Source: Hymenobacter perfusus | Lineage (GTDB): Bacteria; Bacteroidota; Bacteroidia; Cytophagales; Hymenobacteraceae | Assembly (NCBI RefSeq): GCF_003944765.1 | Contig: NZ_RWIU01000012.1 | Location: 1-64,000 of the forward strand | Reading direction: 5' to 3' | Length of the DNA: 64,000 nt | Notes under the pieces: generated by a model | Databases searched by the model: none | Seen by the model: only the letters and a program-made list of their open reading frames with translations | Told to the model about the DNA's origin: nothing | Shown: piece by piece, positions 1 through 8,510 of the stretch | Position numbering within the stretch: the stretch's first letter is position 1 | Layout of the letters: the number at the start of each line of letters is the position of its first letter | Translations under genes and position numbers: made by a program

Positions 1-1
1 G

Positions 2-514
2 CACGGCGCGTGGCGCGCGATGGAGGAGCTCTACAAAGAAGGCCGCATCAAGGCCATTGGCGTCAGCAATTTCCAGCCCGACCGGCTCATCGACCTTATC
101 ATCCACAACGAGGTGGTGCCGGCGGTGAACCAGGTGGAAACCCACCCCTTCCACCAGCAGATTGCTGAACAGCAGTTCATGGTGGACAACAAGGTGCAGA
201 TTGAAGCCTGGGGCCCGTTTGCGGAAGGCAAGAACGACTTGTTTCACAACGAGCTGCTCGCCTCAATTGGCAGGAAGTATGCGAAGAGCATCGCCCAAGT
301 CGTACTGCGCTGGGCGATACAGCGCGGCGTGGTGGCCATTCCCAAGTCGGTGCGCCCGGAACGCATGGCCGAGAACTTCAATGTTTTTGATTTTGAACTG
401 AGCCCGGAGGACCTGCAGGCCATTGCCACGCTCGACACGAAGAACAGCGCCTTCTTCGACCACCGCGACCCCAACATGGTGAAGTGGATTGGCGAGCGGA
501 AAATCCACGACTAG
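2..514 (+). CDS. aldo/keto reductase, 5'-truncated by window edge
   Basis: C-terminal 170 residues of an NADPH-dependent aldo/keto reductase of the 2,5-diketo-D-gluconate reductase type. The frame is open from base 2, ahead of the first visible ATG at position 20, and encodes HGAWRAMEELYKEGRIKAIG, so the true start lies outside the window. Visible family features are the GVSNF segment, NQVETHPF (NQVExHP motif), and a C-terminal cofactor segment with IPKSVRPERMAEN. It probably reduces a carbonyl substrate in the cytoplasm. It is the first of four AKR genes in the left 15 kb, just upstream of an AraC regulator on the same strand. Confidence 0.9.
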   Translation, partial: HGAWRAMEELYKEGRIKAIGVSNFQPDRLIDLIIHNEVVPAVNQVETHPFHQQIAEQQFMVDNKVQIEAWGPFAEGKNDLFHNELLASIGRKYAKSIAQVVLRWAIQRGVVAIPKSVRPERMAENFNVFDFELSPEDLQAIATLDTKNSAFFDHRDPNMVKWIGERKIHD

Positions 515-604
515 ACTGGAATGATGATGCCAGACGCGGCAGCGGTTACGGATAAAGTAGCGGCTGCCGCTTCCTGTTTACCTGTCGGTTAACCTCTTTT
601 ACGC

Positions 605-1510
605 ATGGAACCCACGAACCCTCAAGTAGCCCCCCCGGCCCAAGCGGTCAACTCCCACCAAGCGGTTACCTCCCAGGAGCTGAAGCTCAAGGGCTTCAAA
701 GCGTATGAGGTCGATACGGCGCTGAACCCGAGCCTGTCGTACCGCCGCCGGGATTTCTACAAGGTGGCCCTGGTGACCAGCCACTGCACTGTGCACTACG
801 CCGACCGCAGCATCGAGCTCAACGGCACGTGCCTGATGTTCGCCAACCCGCACATTCCGTACTCCATCGAGTTGCATGACCCTTTCCTGAAAGGTTACTC
901 CTGCCTGTTCACCGAGGCCTACATGCGGGAGAATGACCGGTCGGAAAGCCTGCAGCAGTCGCCCCTGTTCAAGGTCGGCGGCACCCCCATTTTCCACCTC
1001 AGCGAGGAGCAAATGGTCTATGCGCGGGGCATCTTCCAGAAAATTCTGGCCGAGCAGAGCACCGAGTACCTGTACAAGGGTGACTTGATTCGCACCTATC
1101 TGCAGTTGCTCATTCATGAGGCGTTGCGCATGCAGCCCACGGAGAGCTTTGTACAGCACAAAAACGCCTCATCCCGCATTACCAGCCTGTTTCAGGAGTT
1201 GCTGGAGCGGCAGTTTCCGGTGGAAAGTCCTAATCAGGCCATGACGCTGAAAACCGCGCAGGACTATGCCCAACAGCTGGGCATGCACGTCAACCATCTC
1301 AACCGTGCCGTGAAGGAAGTCACCGGCAAGCCGACTTCTGTGCACATTGCCGAGCGCGTCATCGGTGAAGCCAAGGCCCTGCTGCACCATACCTCGTGGA
1401 GCACCGCCGAAGTTGCCTACAGCCTGGGCTTCGAGTACCCCACGTACTTCAACATCTTCTTCAAGAAGCATACCGGCACCACCCCGCTCACCTTCCGTCG
1501 CGACACCTGA
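605..1510 (+). CDS. AraC-family transcriptional regulator
   Basis: A 301-aa regulator with an N-terminal cupin-like effector domain (about residues 30-190) and a C-terminal pair of helix-turn-helix motifs (about 210-298). The C-terminal part reads AQQLGMHVNHLNRAVKEVTG and then EVAYSLGFEYPTYFNIFFKK, the classical AraC signature. The ligand cannot be read from sequence. It follows an AKR gene and precedes a Pao-like aldehyde oxidase operon. Five bipartite TCAAAC-N15-TCAAAC-type motifs in the left 25 kb have the two-turn spacing typical of AraC dimers, so this protein is their most likely binder (inference). A truncated paralogue lies at 24519-25082. Confidence 0.93.
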   Translation: MEPTNPQVAPPAQAVNSHQAVTSQELKLKGFKAYEVDTALNPSLSYRRRDFYKVALVTSHCTVHYADRSIELNGTCLMFANPHIPYSIELHDPFLKGYSCLFTEAYMRENDRSESLQQSPLFKVGGTPIFHLSEEQMVYARGIFQKILAEQSTEYLYKGDLIRTYLQLLIHEALRMQPTESFVQHKNASSRITSLFQELLERQFPVESPNQAMTLKTAQDYAQQLGMHVNHLNRAVKEVTGKPTSVHIAERVIGEAKALLHHTSWSTAEVAYSLGFEYPTYFNIFFKKHTGTTPLTFRRDT

Positions 1511-1650
1511 GCGAAAGTCTACTTGCTTGGCCACTCAGGAGGCATCGAGTAACAATGTAGTAGGGGTGAAAAGCAGCTGTAATGACGTGGGTGGCGGTAG
1601 TTGCCAGCACTACGCCAGGGTTACGGGGGCTTAACGAAGTGGAGGAATTC

Positions 1651-1684
1651 ACTAATCAAACAGATTAGTTATCATTTCAAACAA
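1651..1684 (+). promoter_or_regulatory. AraC-type box A (bipartite TCAAAC motif)
   Basis: ACTAATCAAACAGATTAGT followed by ATCATTTCAAACAA. Two direct TCAAAC half-sites have starts 21 bp apart, and the first half contains a perfect 7-bp inverted repeat (ACTAATC/GATTAGT). It lies between the AraC gene and the aldehyde oxidase operon and points toward the latter. Related copies are at 15029, 22406, 22508 (reverse) and 25287. Confidence 0.65.
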
Positions 1685-1737
1685 TGTCCGGCTGTGGCGA
1701 GCAAAGAGGCAACCTCCATGCTTTTAGACCGGTATTG

Positions 1738-1760
1738 TTAAGACCAATGCAAGGTCTTAA
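1738..1760. promoter_or_regulatory. short inverted repeat upstream of aldehyde oxidase operon
   Basis: TTAAGACC, a 7-nt loop, then GGTCTTAA: a perfect 8-bp inverted repeat about 180 bp before the first gene of the Pao-like operon. It could be an operator or a weak terminator of the AraC transcript; it lacks a T-tract. The rest of the 1511-1937 gap shows no convincing gene. Confidence 0.3.
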
Positions 1761-1937
1761 TGGCGCAGTTGGCAGGCTAAGAGGCCGCCGGTATACCGCC
1801 ACCTCGCCTGGTTGCGCCCGCTTTCTGCTCCAGCCGTTGAGCTAGCCTGCCGCCATTGCTACTGAGCGCGGCGAGTTGCCACCTACTGACTTCTGGCATC
1901 CCCTGACTGATTTTTCCTCCTGCTATTCCTCCTGGCC

Positions 1938-2570
1938 ATGTCATCTGATTTATTCCCTCCGGCGGATACGCCGTCGCCCGCCGACAACTCGCGGCGCTCG
2001 TTCCTGAAGCAATCCGGTGGCATCCTGGGCTTGGCGCTGGCCCCGCCGCTGGTGAGCCAAGCCGAGCGCCTGACCGCCTACTCCAAGGTGGTGGCCGGCA
2101 CGACCGAGTTTACGCTCCGCGTCAATGGCCAGGCCCGCACGGTCCGCGCCGAACCCCGCGTGACCCTGCTCGACGCGTTGCGGGAGCGGCTGGATTTGAC
2201 GGGCACCAAGAAAGGCTGCGACCACGGCCAGTGCGGCGCCTGCACGGTGCACATCGACGGCCAACGCACCCTCGCCTGCCTATCGCTGGCCGTCATGCAG
2301 CAGGGCAAGGAAATCACCACCATCGAGGGCCTGGCCCAGGGCACCGAGTTGCACCCGATGCAGGCAGCCTTCATCAAGCACGACGGCTTTCAGTGCGGCT
2401 ACTGCACACCGGGCCAGATTATGAGCGGCGTGGCCTGCGTGCGCGAAGGCCACGCCGACACCGACGACCAGGCCCGCGAGTGGATGAGCGGCAACCTCTG
2501 CCGCTGCGGCGCTTACCCCAACATTCTGGCCGCCGTGCGCGAGGTAGCTGGTCAACCTTCGAAAGGCTAG
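1938..2570 (+). CDS. paoA: aldehyde oxidoreductase, 2Fe-2S subunit (PaoA-like)
   Basis: A 210-aa iron-sulfur subunit of a xanthine-oxidase-family aldehyde oxidase. An N-terminal Tat signal (SRRSFLKQSG, residues about 18-27) indicates export of the folded complex to the periplasm. A plant-type ferredoxin domain follows with CDHGQCGACTVHIDG and a single Cys in RTLAC, then the helical second cluster domain with CGYCTPGQ and CRCG. Both [2Fe-2S] clusters relay electrons from the molybdenum site toward FAD. It ends 4 bp before the FAD subunit gene, so the two are co-transcribed. AraC box A lies about 250 bp upstream. By family, the complex oxidises aldehydes to acids. Confidence 0.9.
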   Translation: MSSDLFPPADTPSPADNSRRSFLKQSGGILGLALAPPLVSQAERLTAYSKVVAGTTEFTLRVNGQARTVRAEPRVTLLDALRERLDLTGTKKGCDHGQCGACTVHIDGQRTLACLSLAVMQQGKEITTIEGLAQGTELHPMQAAFIKHDGFQCGYCTPGQIMSGVACVREGHADTDDQAREWMSGNLCRCGAYPNILAAVREVAGQPSKG

Positions 2571-2574
2571 TGCG

Positions 2575-3561
2575 ATGAACGACTTCAGCTACACCCAGGC
2601 CGCCTCCGCCAAGGAGGCCACCGGCCGCCTGAAAGACCAGGCCCAGGCCGCCTACATTGCCGGCGGCACCACGCTGCTGGACCTGATGAAGGCCAATTTG
2701 CAGGAGCACCCGCAGCTGGTGGACATCAACCTGCTGCCCTTCAAAGGCATTGAGCAAACCAAGGACGGGCTGCGCATCGGCGCCCTGGAGCGCATGAGCG
2801 TGGTGGGCGAGCACCCGCTGGTGGTGCAAGCCTTTCCGGCCATCTCGCAGTCACTGCTGCTGGCCGCCTCGCCCCAGCTGCGCAACATGGCCAGCATCGG
2901 GGGCAATATCCTGCAACGCACCCGCTGCGGCTACTTCCGCGACGCGGCCTTTCCCTGCAACAAGCGCGTACCGGGTTCGGGCTGCCCCGCCCAAACCGGT
3001 GACAACCACAACCTGGCCATCCTGGGGGTGAGCGATTCGTGTATTGCCAACTCCTACCCCGGCGATTTGTCGGTGGCGCTGGCCGCCTTCGACGCGGTGC
3101 TGACGCTGGAGAATGCGAAAGGCAAGCAGCGCCGGGTGCCCCTGACCGAGTTTTACCTGCTGCCCGGCACCACCCCGCAGAAGGAAACGGTGCTGGAGCC
3201 CGGCGAGCTGATTGTGGCCGTCACCATTCCCACCGCTGCCCACACCCAACGCTCGACTTACCTGAAGGTGCGCGAGCGCAGCAGCTACGCCTACGCCCTG
3301 GCTTCGGCCGCCGTGGGTCTGGACGTGCAGGCGGGTACCATCCGGGCGGCCCGCGTGGCGCTGGGCGGGGTGGGCGCGCAGCCCTGGCGCTCCCGCGAAG
3401 CGGAACAGGCGCTGGTGGGCCAGCCGGCCACGGATGCCACGTTCCGCGCCGCTGCGGCCGCGGCCTTGCGCGGCGCCCAGCCCCGCGAGCATAACCGCTA
3501 CAAAGTGGAGCTCGCGCAGAACACCCTGGTACGCGCCCTGCAGCAAGTAGCGGCGGGCTAG
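2575..3561 (+). CDS. paoB: aldehyde oxidoreductase, FAD-binding subunit (PaoB-like)
   Basis: A 328-aa protein with a FAD_binding_5 domain (about 1-220) and a CO_deh_flav_C domain (about 230-325). The FAD loop IAGGTTLLDLMK and the ASIGGNILQRTRCGYFRD segment are visible. The insertion with four cysteines (CGYFRDAAFPCNKR then PGSGCPAQ) matches the extra [4Fe-4S] cluster known in the PaoB/HcrB branch. It is the middle gene of the operon and transfers electrons from the 2Fe-2S subunit to FAD and on to an acceptor. The length agrees with PaoB (about 318 aa). Confidence 0.9.
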   Translation: MNDFSYTQAASAKEATGRLKDQAQAAYIAGGTTLLDLMKANLQEHPQLVDINLLPFKGIEQTKDGLRIGALERMSVVGEHPLVVQAFPAISQSLLLAASPQLRNMASIGGNILQRTRCGYFRDAAFPCNKRVPGSGCPAQTGDNHNLAILGVSDSCIANSYPGDLSVALAAFDAVLTLENAKGKQRRVPLTEFYLLPGTTPQKETVLEPGELIVAVTIPTAAHTQRSTYLKVRERSSYAYALASAAVGLDVQAGTIRAARVALGGVGAQPWRSREAEQALVGQPATDATFRAAAAAALRGAQPREHNRYKVELAQNTLVRALQQVAAG

Positions 3562-3645
3562 CCGCGGCTCCTGCGCAATGGGGTGCCGCCGTGGGCGGAC
3601 CCGTGTTGATATTCTCCTTTCCCTTTGCTAAGCACTCCGCACCCG

Positions 3646-5988
3646 ATGGATAACGAACCGCAATTCTTTGAAACCAACGCGGCGCCGGGCGTCGTGGGGC
3701 AGCCCCTGAGCCGCGTCGACGGCTGGGCCAAAGTGACGGGCCAGGCCCGCTACTCGGCCGAGTACAACCAGCTGCCGGGCCTGGTGCACGCCGTGCTTAA
3801 GACCAGCGATGTGGCCAAGGGCCGCGTGACGAGCATCGACACCAGCGCGGCCCAACGGCAGCCGGGCGTGCTGGCCATCTTCACCCACGAGAACCTGCCC
3901 AAGCTGGCCAAAACGCCGAACAACCCCGACGACCGCAAAGCCTTCGCCTCCTCGCCGATGAGCTTCTTTCCCATGGCCTCGGACCAGGTGCACTACGCCG
4001 GGCAGCCCGTGGCCATGGTGGTGGCCGATACGCTGGAGCACGCCCAGTACGCCGCCACCCTGCTCAAGGTGAATATTGCTGCGGAAGTGCCCGTATCCTC
4101 TTATCTGGACCCCAAGGCGACGAGTTACGTGCCGAAAAACGTGAAGGGAACCGCCGGAGTCACCAAGCGCGGGGATGCCCAGGCGGCGTTCCGCAGTGCG
4201 CCGGTGCAGCTCACGGCCACCTACCACCACGCCACCAACCACCACAACCCCATGGAGCCGGGCGCCACCACCGCCCACTGGGAAGCGCCCGACCGCCTCA
4301 CCGTGTACGATACCACCCAGGGCGTGTCGGAAACGCAGAAAACGCTGGCCGCCATGCTGGGCCTGGCCACCGAGCAGGTGCGCGTCGTGACCAAGTACCT
4401 CGGCGGGGGCTTCGGCTGCAAGGCCTGGGTGTGGCCCCACGTGGTACTGGCCCCTTTGGCCGCCAAGGCCGTGGGCCGGCCGGTGAAGCTGGTGCTCACG
4501 CGCCCGCAGCAGTTCACCGGCATGGGCCACCGCGAGGAGCAGGAGCAAACCCTGCGTCTCGGGGCGACCAAGGAGGGCAAGCTGCTGGGCATCGTACACG
4601 AGAAAACGTCCACGACCTCACCCTGGGACGACTACGCCGAAACCAACAGCCGCATCATCAACATGCTGTATGCGCTGCCGGCGTTCGAATCGACCTACCA
4701 CCTGGCCAAGGCCAGCGTGATGACTTCGACCTCCACGCGGGCCCCGGGGGACATGCCCGGCTCGTTCGCCATCGAGTGCAGCATGGACGATTTGGCGTAC
4801 CAGCTCGGCTTAGACCCCATTCAGGTCCGGCTGCTGAACTACGCCGAAAAGGACGCGACCAACGGCCATCCGTGGTCCAGCAAAAGCCTGAAGCAGTGCT
4901 ACGCCCGCGGGGCCGAGCTGTTTGGCTGGAGTAAGCGCAACCCCAAGAACGGGCAGACGCGCCAGGGCAAGCTGCTGGTGGGCTACGGCATGGCCACAGC
5001 CTCCTACCCGGTCCACAACTCGGTGGGCAACGCCCGGGTGCGCCTCTACGCGGACGGCCGGGCCGTGGTGCAGGCCGGGGCCACCGACCTGGGCACGGGC
5101 ACCTATACCATCATCACCCAAGTGGCAGCCGACGCGCTGGGCGTGCCGCCCGAAAACGTCCGCTTTGAGTTGGGCGACACCATCCTGCCCACCACGCAGT
5201 GGTCCGGTGGCTCCACCGCGGCGGGCCGGGTGTCCTCCTCGGTATACCTGGCGGCCCAGGAAGTGTGGCAGAAACTCATCAAGGCGGCCGTGATGGATAA
5301 GAAGTCACCACTCTACGGGGCCAAGGCCGCCGACGTGGTGATGGAGAAAGGCCGCCTGCAGCTGAAAGCCGACCCTGGCAAAGGGGAAGCCTTCGGCGAG
5401 GTGATGAAGAGGGCCAGCCTGAGCGACGTGGAAGGCACCGCCCAGGGGCGCTACGGCAGCGTGTACAAGGAGCCCGGCGCCACCGCCGACGCCAACATGA
5501 ACAAGGAAGAAAAGGAAGCTGCCGCCGGGTACTCGATGCATGCCTTCGGCACGCACTTTTGCGAGGTGCACGTGGACCCTGAGCTGGGCACCGTGCGCGT
5601 GGCCCGTTGGGTGAGCGTGATGAGCGCGGGCCGCATCCTCAACCCCAAAACAGCTCGTTCCCAGGTCATCGGCGGCGCCATTTTCGGCATCGGCTCGGCT
5701 CTAATGGAGCAAACCGTGCGCGACCCGAACCTGGCCCGCTATACCAACGCCGACCTGGCCAGCTACCACGTGCCCGTCAACGCTGACATCCCGAATATGA
5801 CCGTGGATTTCATCGACGAGCACGACCCCCACGTCAACGCCATGGGCGTGAAAGGCATCGGCGAAATCTCCATTGTGGGCGTGACGGCCGCCGTGGCCAA
5901 CGCCGTGTTTCACGCCACCGGCCGTCGCCTGCGGTCCTTGCCCATGACCCCGGACAAAGTGCTCGAAGCCCTGCGCCAGCCGGCTTAA
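3646..5988 (+). CDS. paoC: aldehyde oxidoreductase, molybdopterin subunit (PaoC-like)
   Basis: A 780-aa catalytic subunit binding molybdopterin cytosine dinucleotide. The aldehyde oxidase a/b hammerhead domain (about 25-140) is followed by the two-part Mo-binding domain. Visible motifs are GGGFGCKAWVWPH, TRAPGDMPGSFAIE, GATDLGTGTYTII and, near the C-terminus, GVKGIGEIS, whose Glu is the family's catalytic base. An upstream in-frame TTG at 3625 is possible, but the ATG at 3646 fits the family start. The 84-bp gap from paoB is compatible with one operon. No signal peptide is seen, so export would piggy-back on the Tat signal of the PaoA-like partner, as in PaoABC. Confidence 0.9.
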   Translation: MDNEPQFFETNAAPGVVGQPLSRVDGWAKVTGQARYSAEYNQLPGLVHAVLKTSDVAKGRVTSIDTSAAQRQPGVLAIFTHENLPKLAKTPNNPDDRKAFASSPMSFFPMASDQVHYAGQPVAMVVADTLEHAQYAATLLKVNIAAEVPVSSYLDPKATSYVPKNVKGTAGVTKRGDAQAAFRSAPVQLTATYHHATNHHNPMEPGATTAHWEAPDRLTVYDTTQGVSETQKTLAAMLGLATEQVRVVTKYLGGGFGCKAWVWPHVVLAPLAAKAVGRPVKLVLTRPQQFTGMGHREEQEQTLRLGATKEGKLLGIVHEKTSTTSPWDDYAETNSRIINMLYALPAFESTYHLAKASVMTSTSTRAPGDMPGSFAIECSMDDLAYQLGLDPIQVRLLNYAEKDATNGHPWSSKSLKQCYARGAELFGWSKRNPKNGQTRQGKLLVGYGMATASYPVHNSVGNARVRLYADGRAVVQAGATDLGTGTYTIITQVAADALGVPPENVRFELGDTILPTTQWSGGSTAAGRVSSSVYLAAQEVWQKLIKAAVMDKKSPLYGAKAADVVMEKGRLQLKADPGKGEAFGEVMKRASLSDVEGTAQGRYGSVYKEPGATADANMNKEEKEAAAGYSMHAFGTHFCEVHVDPELGTVRVARWVSVMSAGRILNPKTARSQVIGGAIFGIGSALMEQTVRDPNLARYTNADLASYHVPVNADIPNMTVDFIDEHDPHVNAMGVKGIGEISIVGVTAAVANAVFHATGRRLRSLPMTPDKVLEALRQPA

Positions 5989-5992
5989 TCGC

Positions 5993-6745
5993 ATGAGAAA
6001 AACCACTTGTTACTTATTGGTTCTGTCTGGTCTGTTCCTGCTTGCCGGGAAACCCGCGCAAGCGAAAAGCACCGCCTGGGCACCCGACGCGCTTACGGCC
6101 CGGCAGCAGTCTATCGTTACCATTTCCGCCCTCACCGCCAGAGGCGACTTGCCCCGGCTGCATAAGGCTTTGGCCGATGGCCTGGCGGCAGGCCTGACCG
6201 TGAATGAGGAAAAAGAAGTGCTCGTGCACCTTTACGCTTATTGCGGATTCCCGCGCAGCCTTAACGGCCTCAATACCTTGCTCAAGGTGCTGGAGGAGCG
6301 CAAAGCGAAAGGCATTACCGACGTGGTGGGCAAGACGGCCTCGCCCATCACCAGCACCGCGCCCAAGTACGAGCGCGGCAAAAAGAACCTGGAAACGCTC
6401 ACCGGCAAACCCGAAACCGGCCCCAAGACGGGCTACAGCGCGTTCAGCCCGGAAATCGAGGTGTTTCTAAAAGAGCATTTATTCGCCGACCTTTTCGAGC
6501 GGGACGTGCTCACGTTTTCGGAGCGGGAACTGGTCACCATTGCGGCGCTGGTGAGCCTAGGGGGTGTGGAGCCGATGCTCCAGTAGCACTTGGGCATCGG
6601 CCTGCATCTGGGTTTGACCCCAGCGCAGCTTAGTCAGGTGCTGCAAGTGGAAGAAGCCAGTATTGGCAAAAAGGAAGCGGACGCCGGCCGGGCCGTGCTG
6701 GCGAAGGTGCTCAAAGCGGACAAACAACCTGCCAGCGGAAAGTGA
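5993..6745 (+). pseudogene. carboxymuconolactone decarboxylase family protein, nonsense-interrupted
   Basis: The reading frame begins with a signal peptide (LVLSGLFLLAGKPAQA) and two AhpD/CMD-like repeats, then meets an in-frame TAG at 6584-6586 after PMLQ. Translation beyond the stop continues in the same frame to TGA at 6743-6745 (HLGIGLHLGLTPAQLSQV, then EEASIGKKEADAGRAVL). It matches the C-terminus of the intact paralogue at 23119-23850, which has Gly (QGHLSIGLHTGL) where the stop is. A 197-aa truncated protein may still be made. The start lies 4 bp after the aldehyde oxidase operon, so it was probably its last gene. Confidence 0.85.
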
Positions 6746-6940
6746 GACGGGTACCGCGGGCACAAATGCCAGGGCCTATTCAACTACAGCGCCTTGCCCA
6801 ACCCGAAACAGGTCAAATAACCAGCTATTACTGGCGCAGCATTCGTGCCTATCGCCTTCAACTCATTTATGGGCTTCCACTCGGAGAGTGCCGCATGAAT
6901 GGAAGCACTGAGTGCTTTTTACTCCTTATCAACCAACACC

Positions 6941-7921
6941 ATGGAAAAGCGAAAATTAGGTACGAGCGGCCTGGAAGTATCGGCCCTCGGACTGGGCTGC
7001 ATGGGCCTGAGCTTCGGCTTCGGCTCGGTCACGCCCACCGACGAAGCCATTCACCTGATTCGCACGGCCGTTGACCGAGGCGTGACCCTCTTTGATACGG
7101 CGGAGGCCTACGGCGAGCTCAACGAAACGCTGGTGGGCCAGGCGCTGGCCCCGGTGCGCGACCAGGTGGTTATTGCCACCAAGTTTGGCTTCAAGGACGG
7201 CCAGCCTCCCCTCGGCATGGACAGCCGGCCCGAGCGCATCCGAACGGTCATTGAGCAGTCGCTCAAGCGGATGAAAACCGACTACATCGACTTGTTTTAC
7301 CAGCACCGCGTGGACCCCAACGTGCCCATCGAGGACGTGGCCGGCGCGGTAAAAGACCTGATTGCGGAAGGCAAAGTCAAGTATTTTGGACTGTCCGAAG
7401 CGGGCGCCGAGACCATCCGCCGGGCCCACGCCGTGCAGCCCGTTACGGCCTTGCAGAGCGAATACTCCCTGTGGTGGCGCGAGCCCGAGCAGAGCGTGCT
7501 GCCCACGCTGGAAGAGCTGGGCATCGGCTTTGTGCCCTTCAGCCCGCTGGGCAAGGGTTTTCTGACCGGTAAGATTGACGAAAACACCGAGTTCGATAAG
7601 AACGACTTCCGCAACACGGTGCCCCGCTTCTCGCCCGAAGCCCGCCAAGCCAACCAGGCGCTGGTGAATCTGCTGGGCACTATTGCCGCGGACAAGCAGG
7701 CGACGCCGGCCCAGATTGCTCTGGCTTGGCTGCTGGCCCAAAAGCCCTGGATTGCGCCCATTCCCGGCACGACCAAGCTGCACCGGCTCGAAGAAAACCT
7801 CGGCGCGGCCGATGTGCAGCTGACGGCCGCCGACTTGCAGCGCATCGAGCAGACCCTGGCCCAGGTGGAAATTCAGGGTGCCCGCTACAACGCGAAGTCG
7901 CAGCAGGCCATCAACCGCTAA
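6941..7921 (+). CDS. aldo/keto reductase
   Basis: A 326-aa NADPH-dependent aldo/keto reductase. The ATG at 6941 gives the family-typical start MEKRKLGTSGLEVSALGLG; an upstream in-frame start at 6899 adds 14 non-family residues. Catalytic tetrad segments are visible as FDTAEAYG (Asp and Tyr), VIATKFGF (Lys) and LFYQHRVDP (His). The C-terminal IPGTTKLHRLEEN loop binds the NADPH adenosine phosphate. It is cytoplasmic and close to the YakC/AKR13-like group. It is about half identical by eye to the Tat-exported AKR at 13728-14894. Confidence 0.93.
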   Translation: MEKRKLGTSGLEVSALGLGCMGLSFGFGSVTPTDEAIHLIRTAVDRGVTLFDTAEAYGELNETLVGQALAPVRDQVVIATKFGFKDGQPPLGMDSRPERIRTVIEQSLKRMKTDYIDLFYQHRVDPNVPIEDVAGAVKDLIAEGKVKYFGLSEAGAETIRRAHAVQPVTALQSEYSLWWREPEQSVLPTLEELGIGFVPFSPLGKGFLTGKIDENTEFDKNDFRNTVPRFSPEARQANQALVNLLGTIAADKQATPAQIALAWLLAQKPWIAPIPGTTKLHRLEENLGAADVQLTAADLQRIEQTLAQVEIQGARYNAKSQQAINR

Positions 7922-8043
7922 GCGCGCCGCTTACGCCCGCTTCGCTCAATTACCTCATTTGCCCTGGCTATTGGCTGGTCAAGTAGTCAGGGCAAAGAGT
8001 TTTTTCGTTTTGTCATACGCCTTAGAATTCACTGCCTCCTCTG

Positions 8044-8334
8044 ATGGAAAAAAAAGAAAACCGCTACCATCTGCGGCTTGACCAAGTAAGCGCCAAAACC
8101 GACACTTTTGTGCCCGCTTCGCTCGAATTCGATTTCAGCAATCACGACGATATACTACACATCGTAAAGTTGATGCAAGCCAAGCCACTTTTCAGCGACC
8201 CGGAAGAAGCAGCGCAGTTTGCCGTGGGCTTGAAGCTGTTCAGCGAGGTGATGTTGAAGCACCGCTCCGACCCGCTTTTTGAAGAGTTAGCCCAAGCTTT
8301 TGGCCCCTTTATGAAGAAGCTAAAAGCAAGTTGA
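8044..8334 (+). CDS. DUF3861 domain-containing protein
   Basis: A 96-aa cytoplasmic protein recognised as the DUF3861 family from the pattern RYHLRLDQ, then FDFSNHDDILHIV, EEAAQFAVGLKLFSEVMLKH and FEELAQAFGPFMKKLK. The function is unknown; members often sit beside aldo/keto reductases or in small stress operons. It lies between two AKR genes on the same strand, with gaps of more than 100 bp on each side. Confidence 0.85.
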   Translation: MEKKENRYHLRLDQVSAKTDTFVPASLEFDFSNHDDILHIVKLMQAKPLFSDPEEAAQFAVGLKLFSEVMLKHRSDPLFEELAQAFGPFMKKLKAS

Positions 8335-8510
8335 AGCGAGACGGTCCCGGTGGAAATCCAAGTCGGCCGCTACAATACAATACGACGTCGCAGTAAACCA
8401 TCAACCGTTGACTGCTGGCCAGGGGCCTACTTCCTGACCGGGCCCCTCGTTTACCGCCCTGGCTACTGCACGAGTCAGGGCAGCTTCTATATCTCCCTTC
8501 CCTGCTTGCT

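Noticed and set aside
3628..4599. Long minus-strand frame (323 aa) inside paoC
   Set aside because: Shadow of a G+C-rich gene: low-complexity Gly/Ala/His/Arg composition and no family features, opposite to a clear molybdopterin subunit.
6956..7783. Minus-strand frame of 275 aa across the AKR gene at 6941-7921
   Set aside because: Antisense of a well-recognised aldo/keto reductase; composition artefact.
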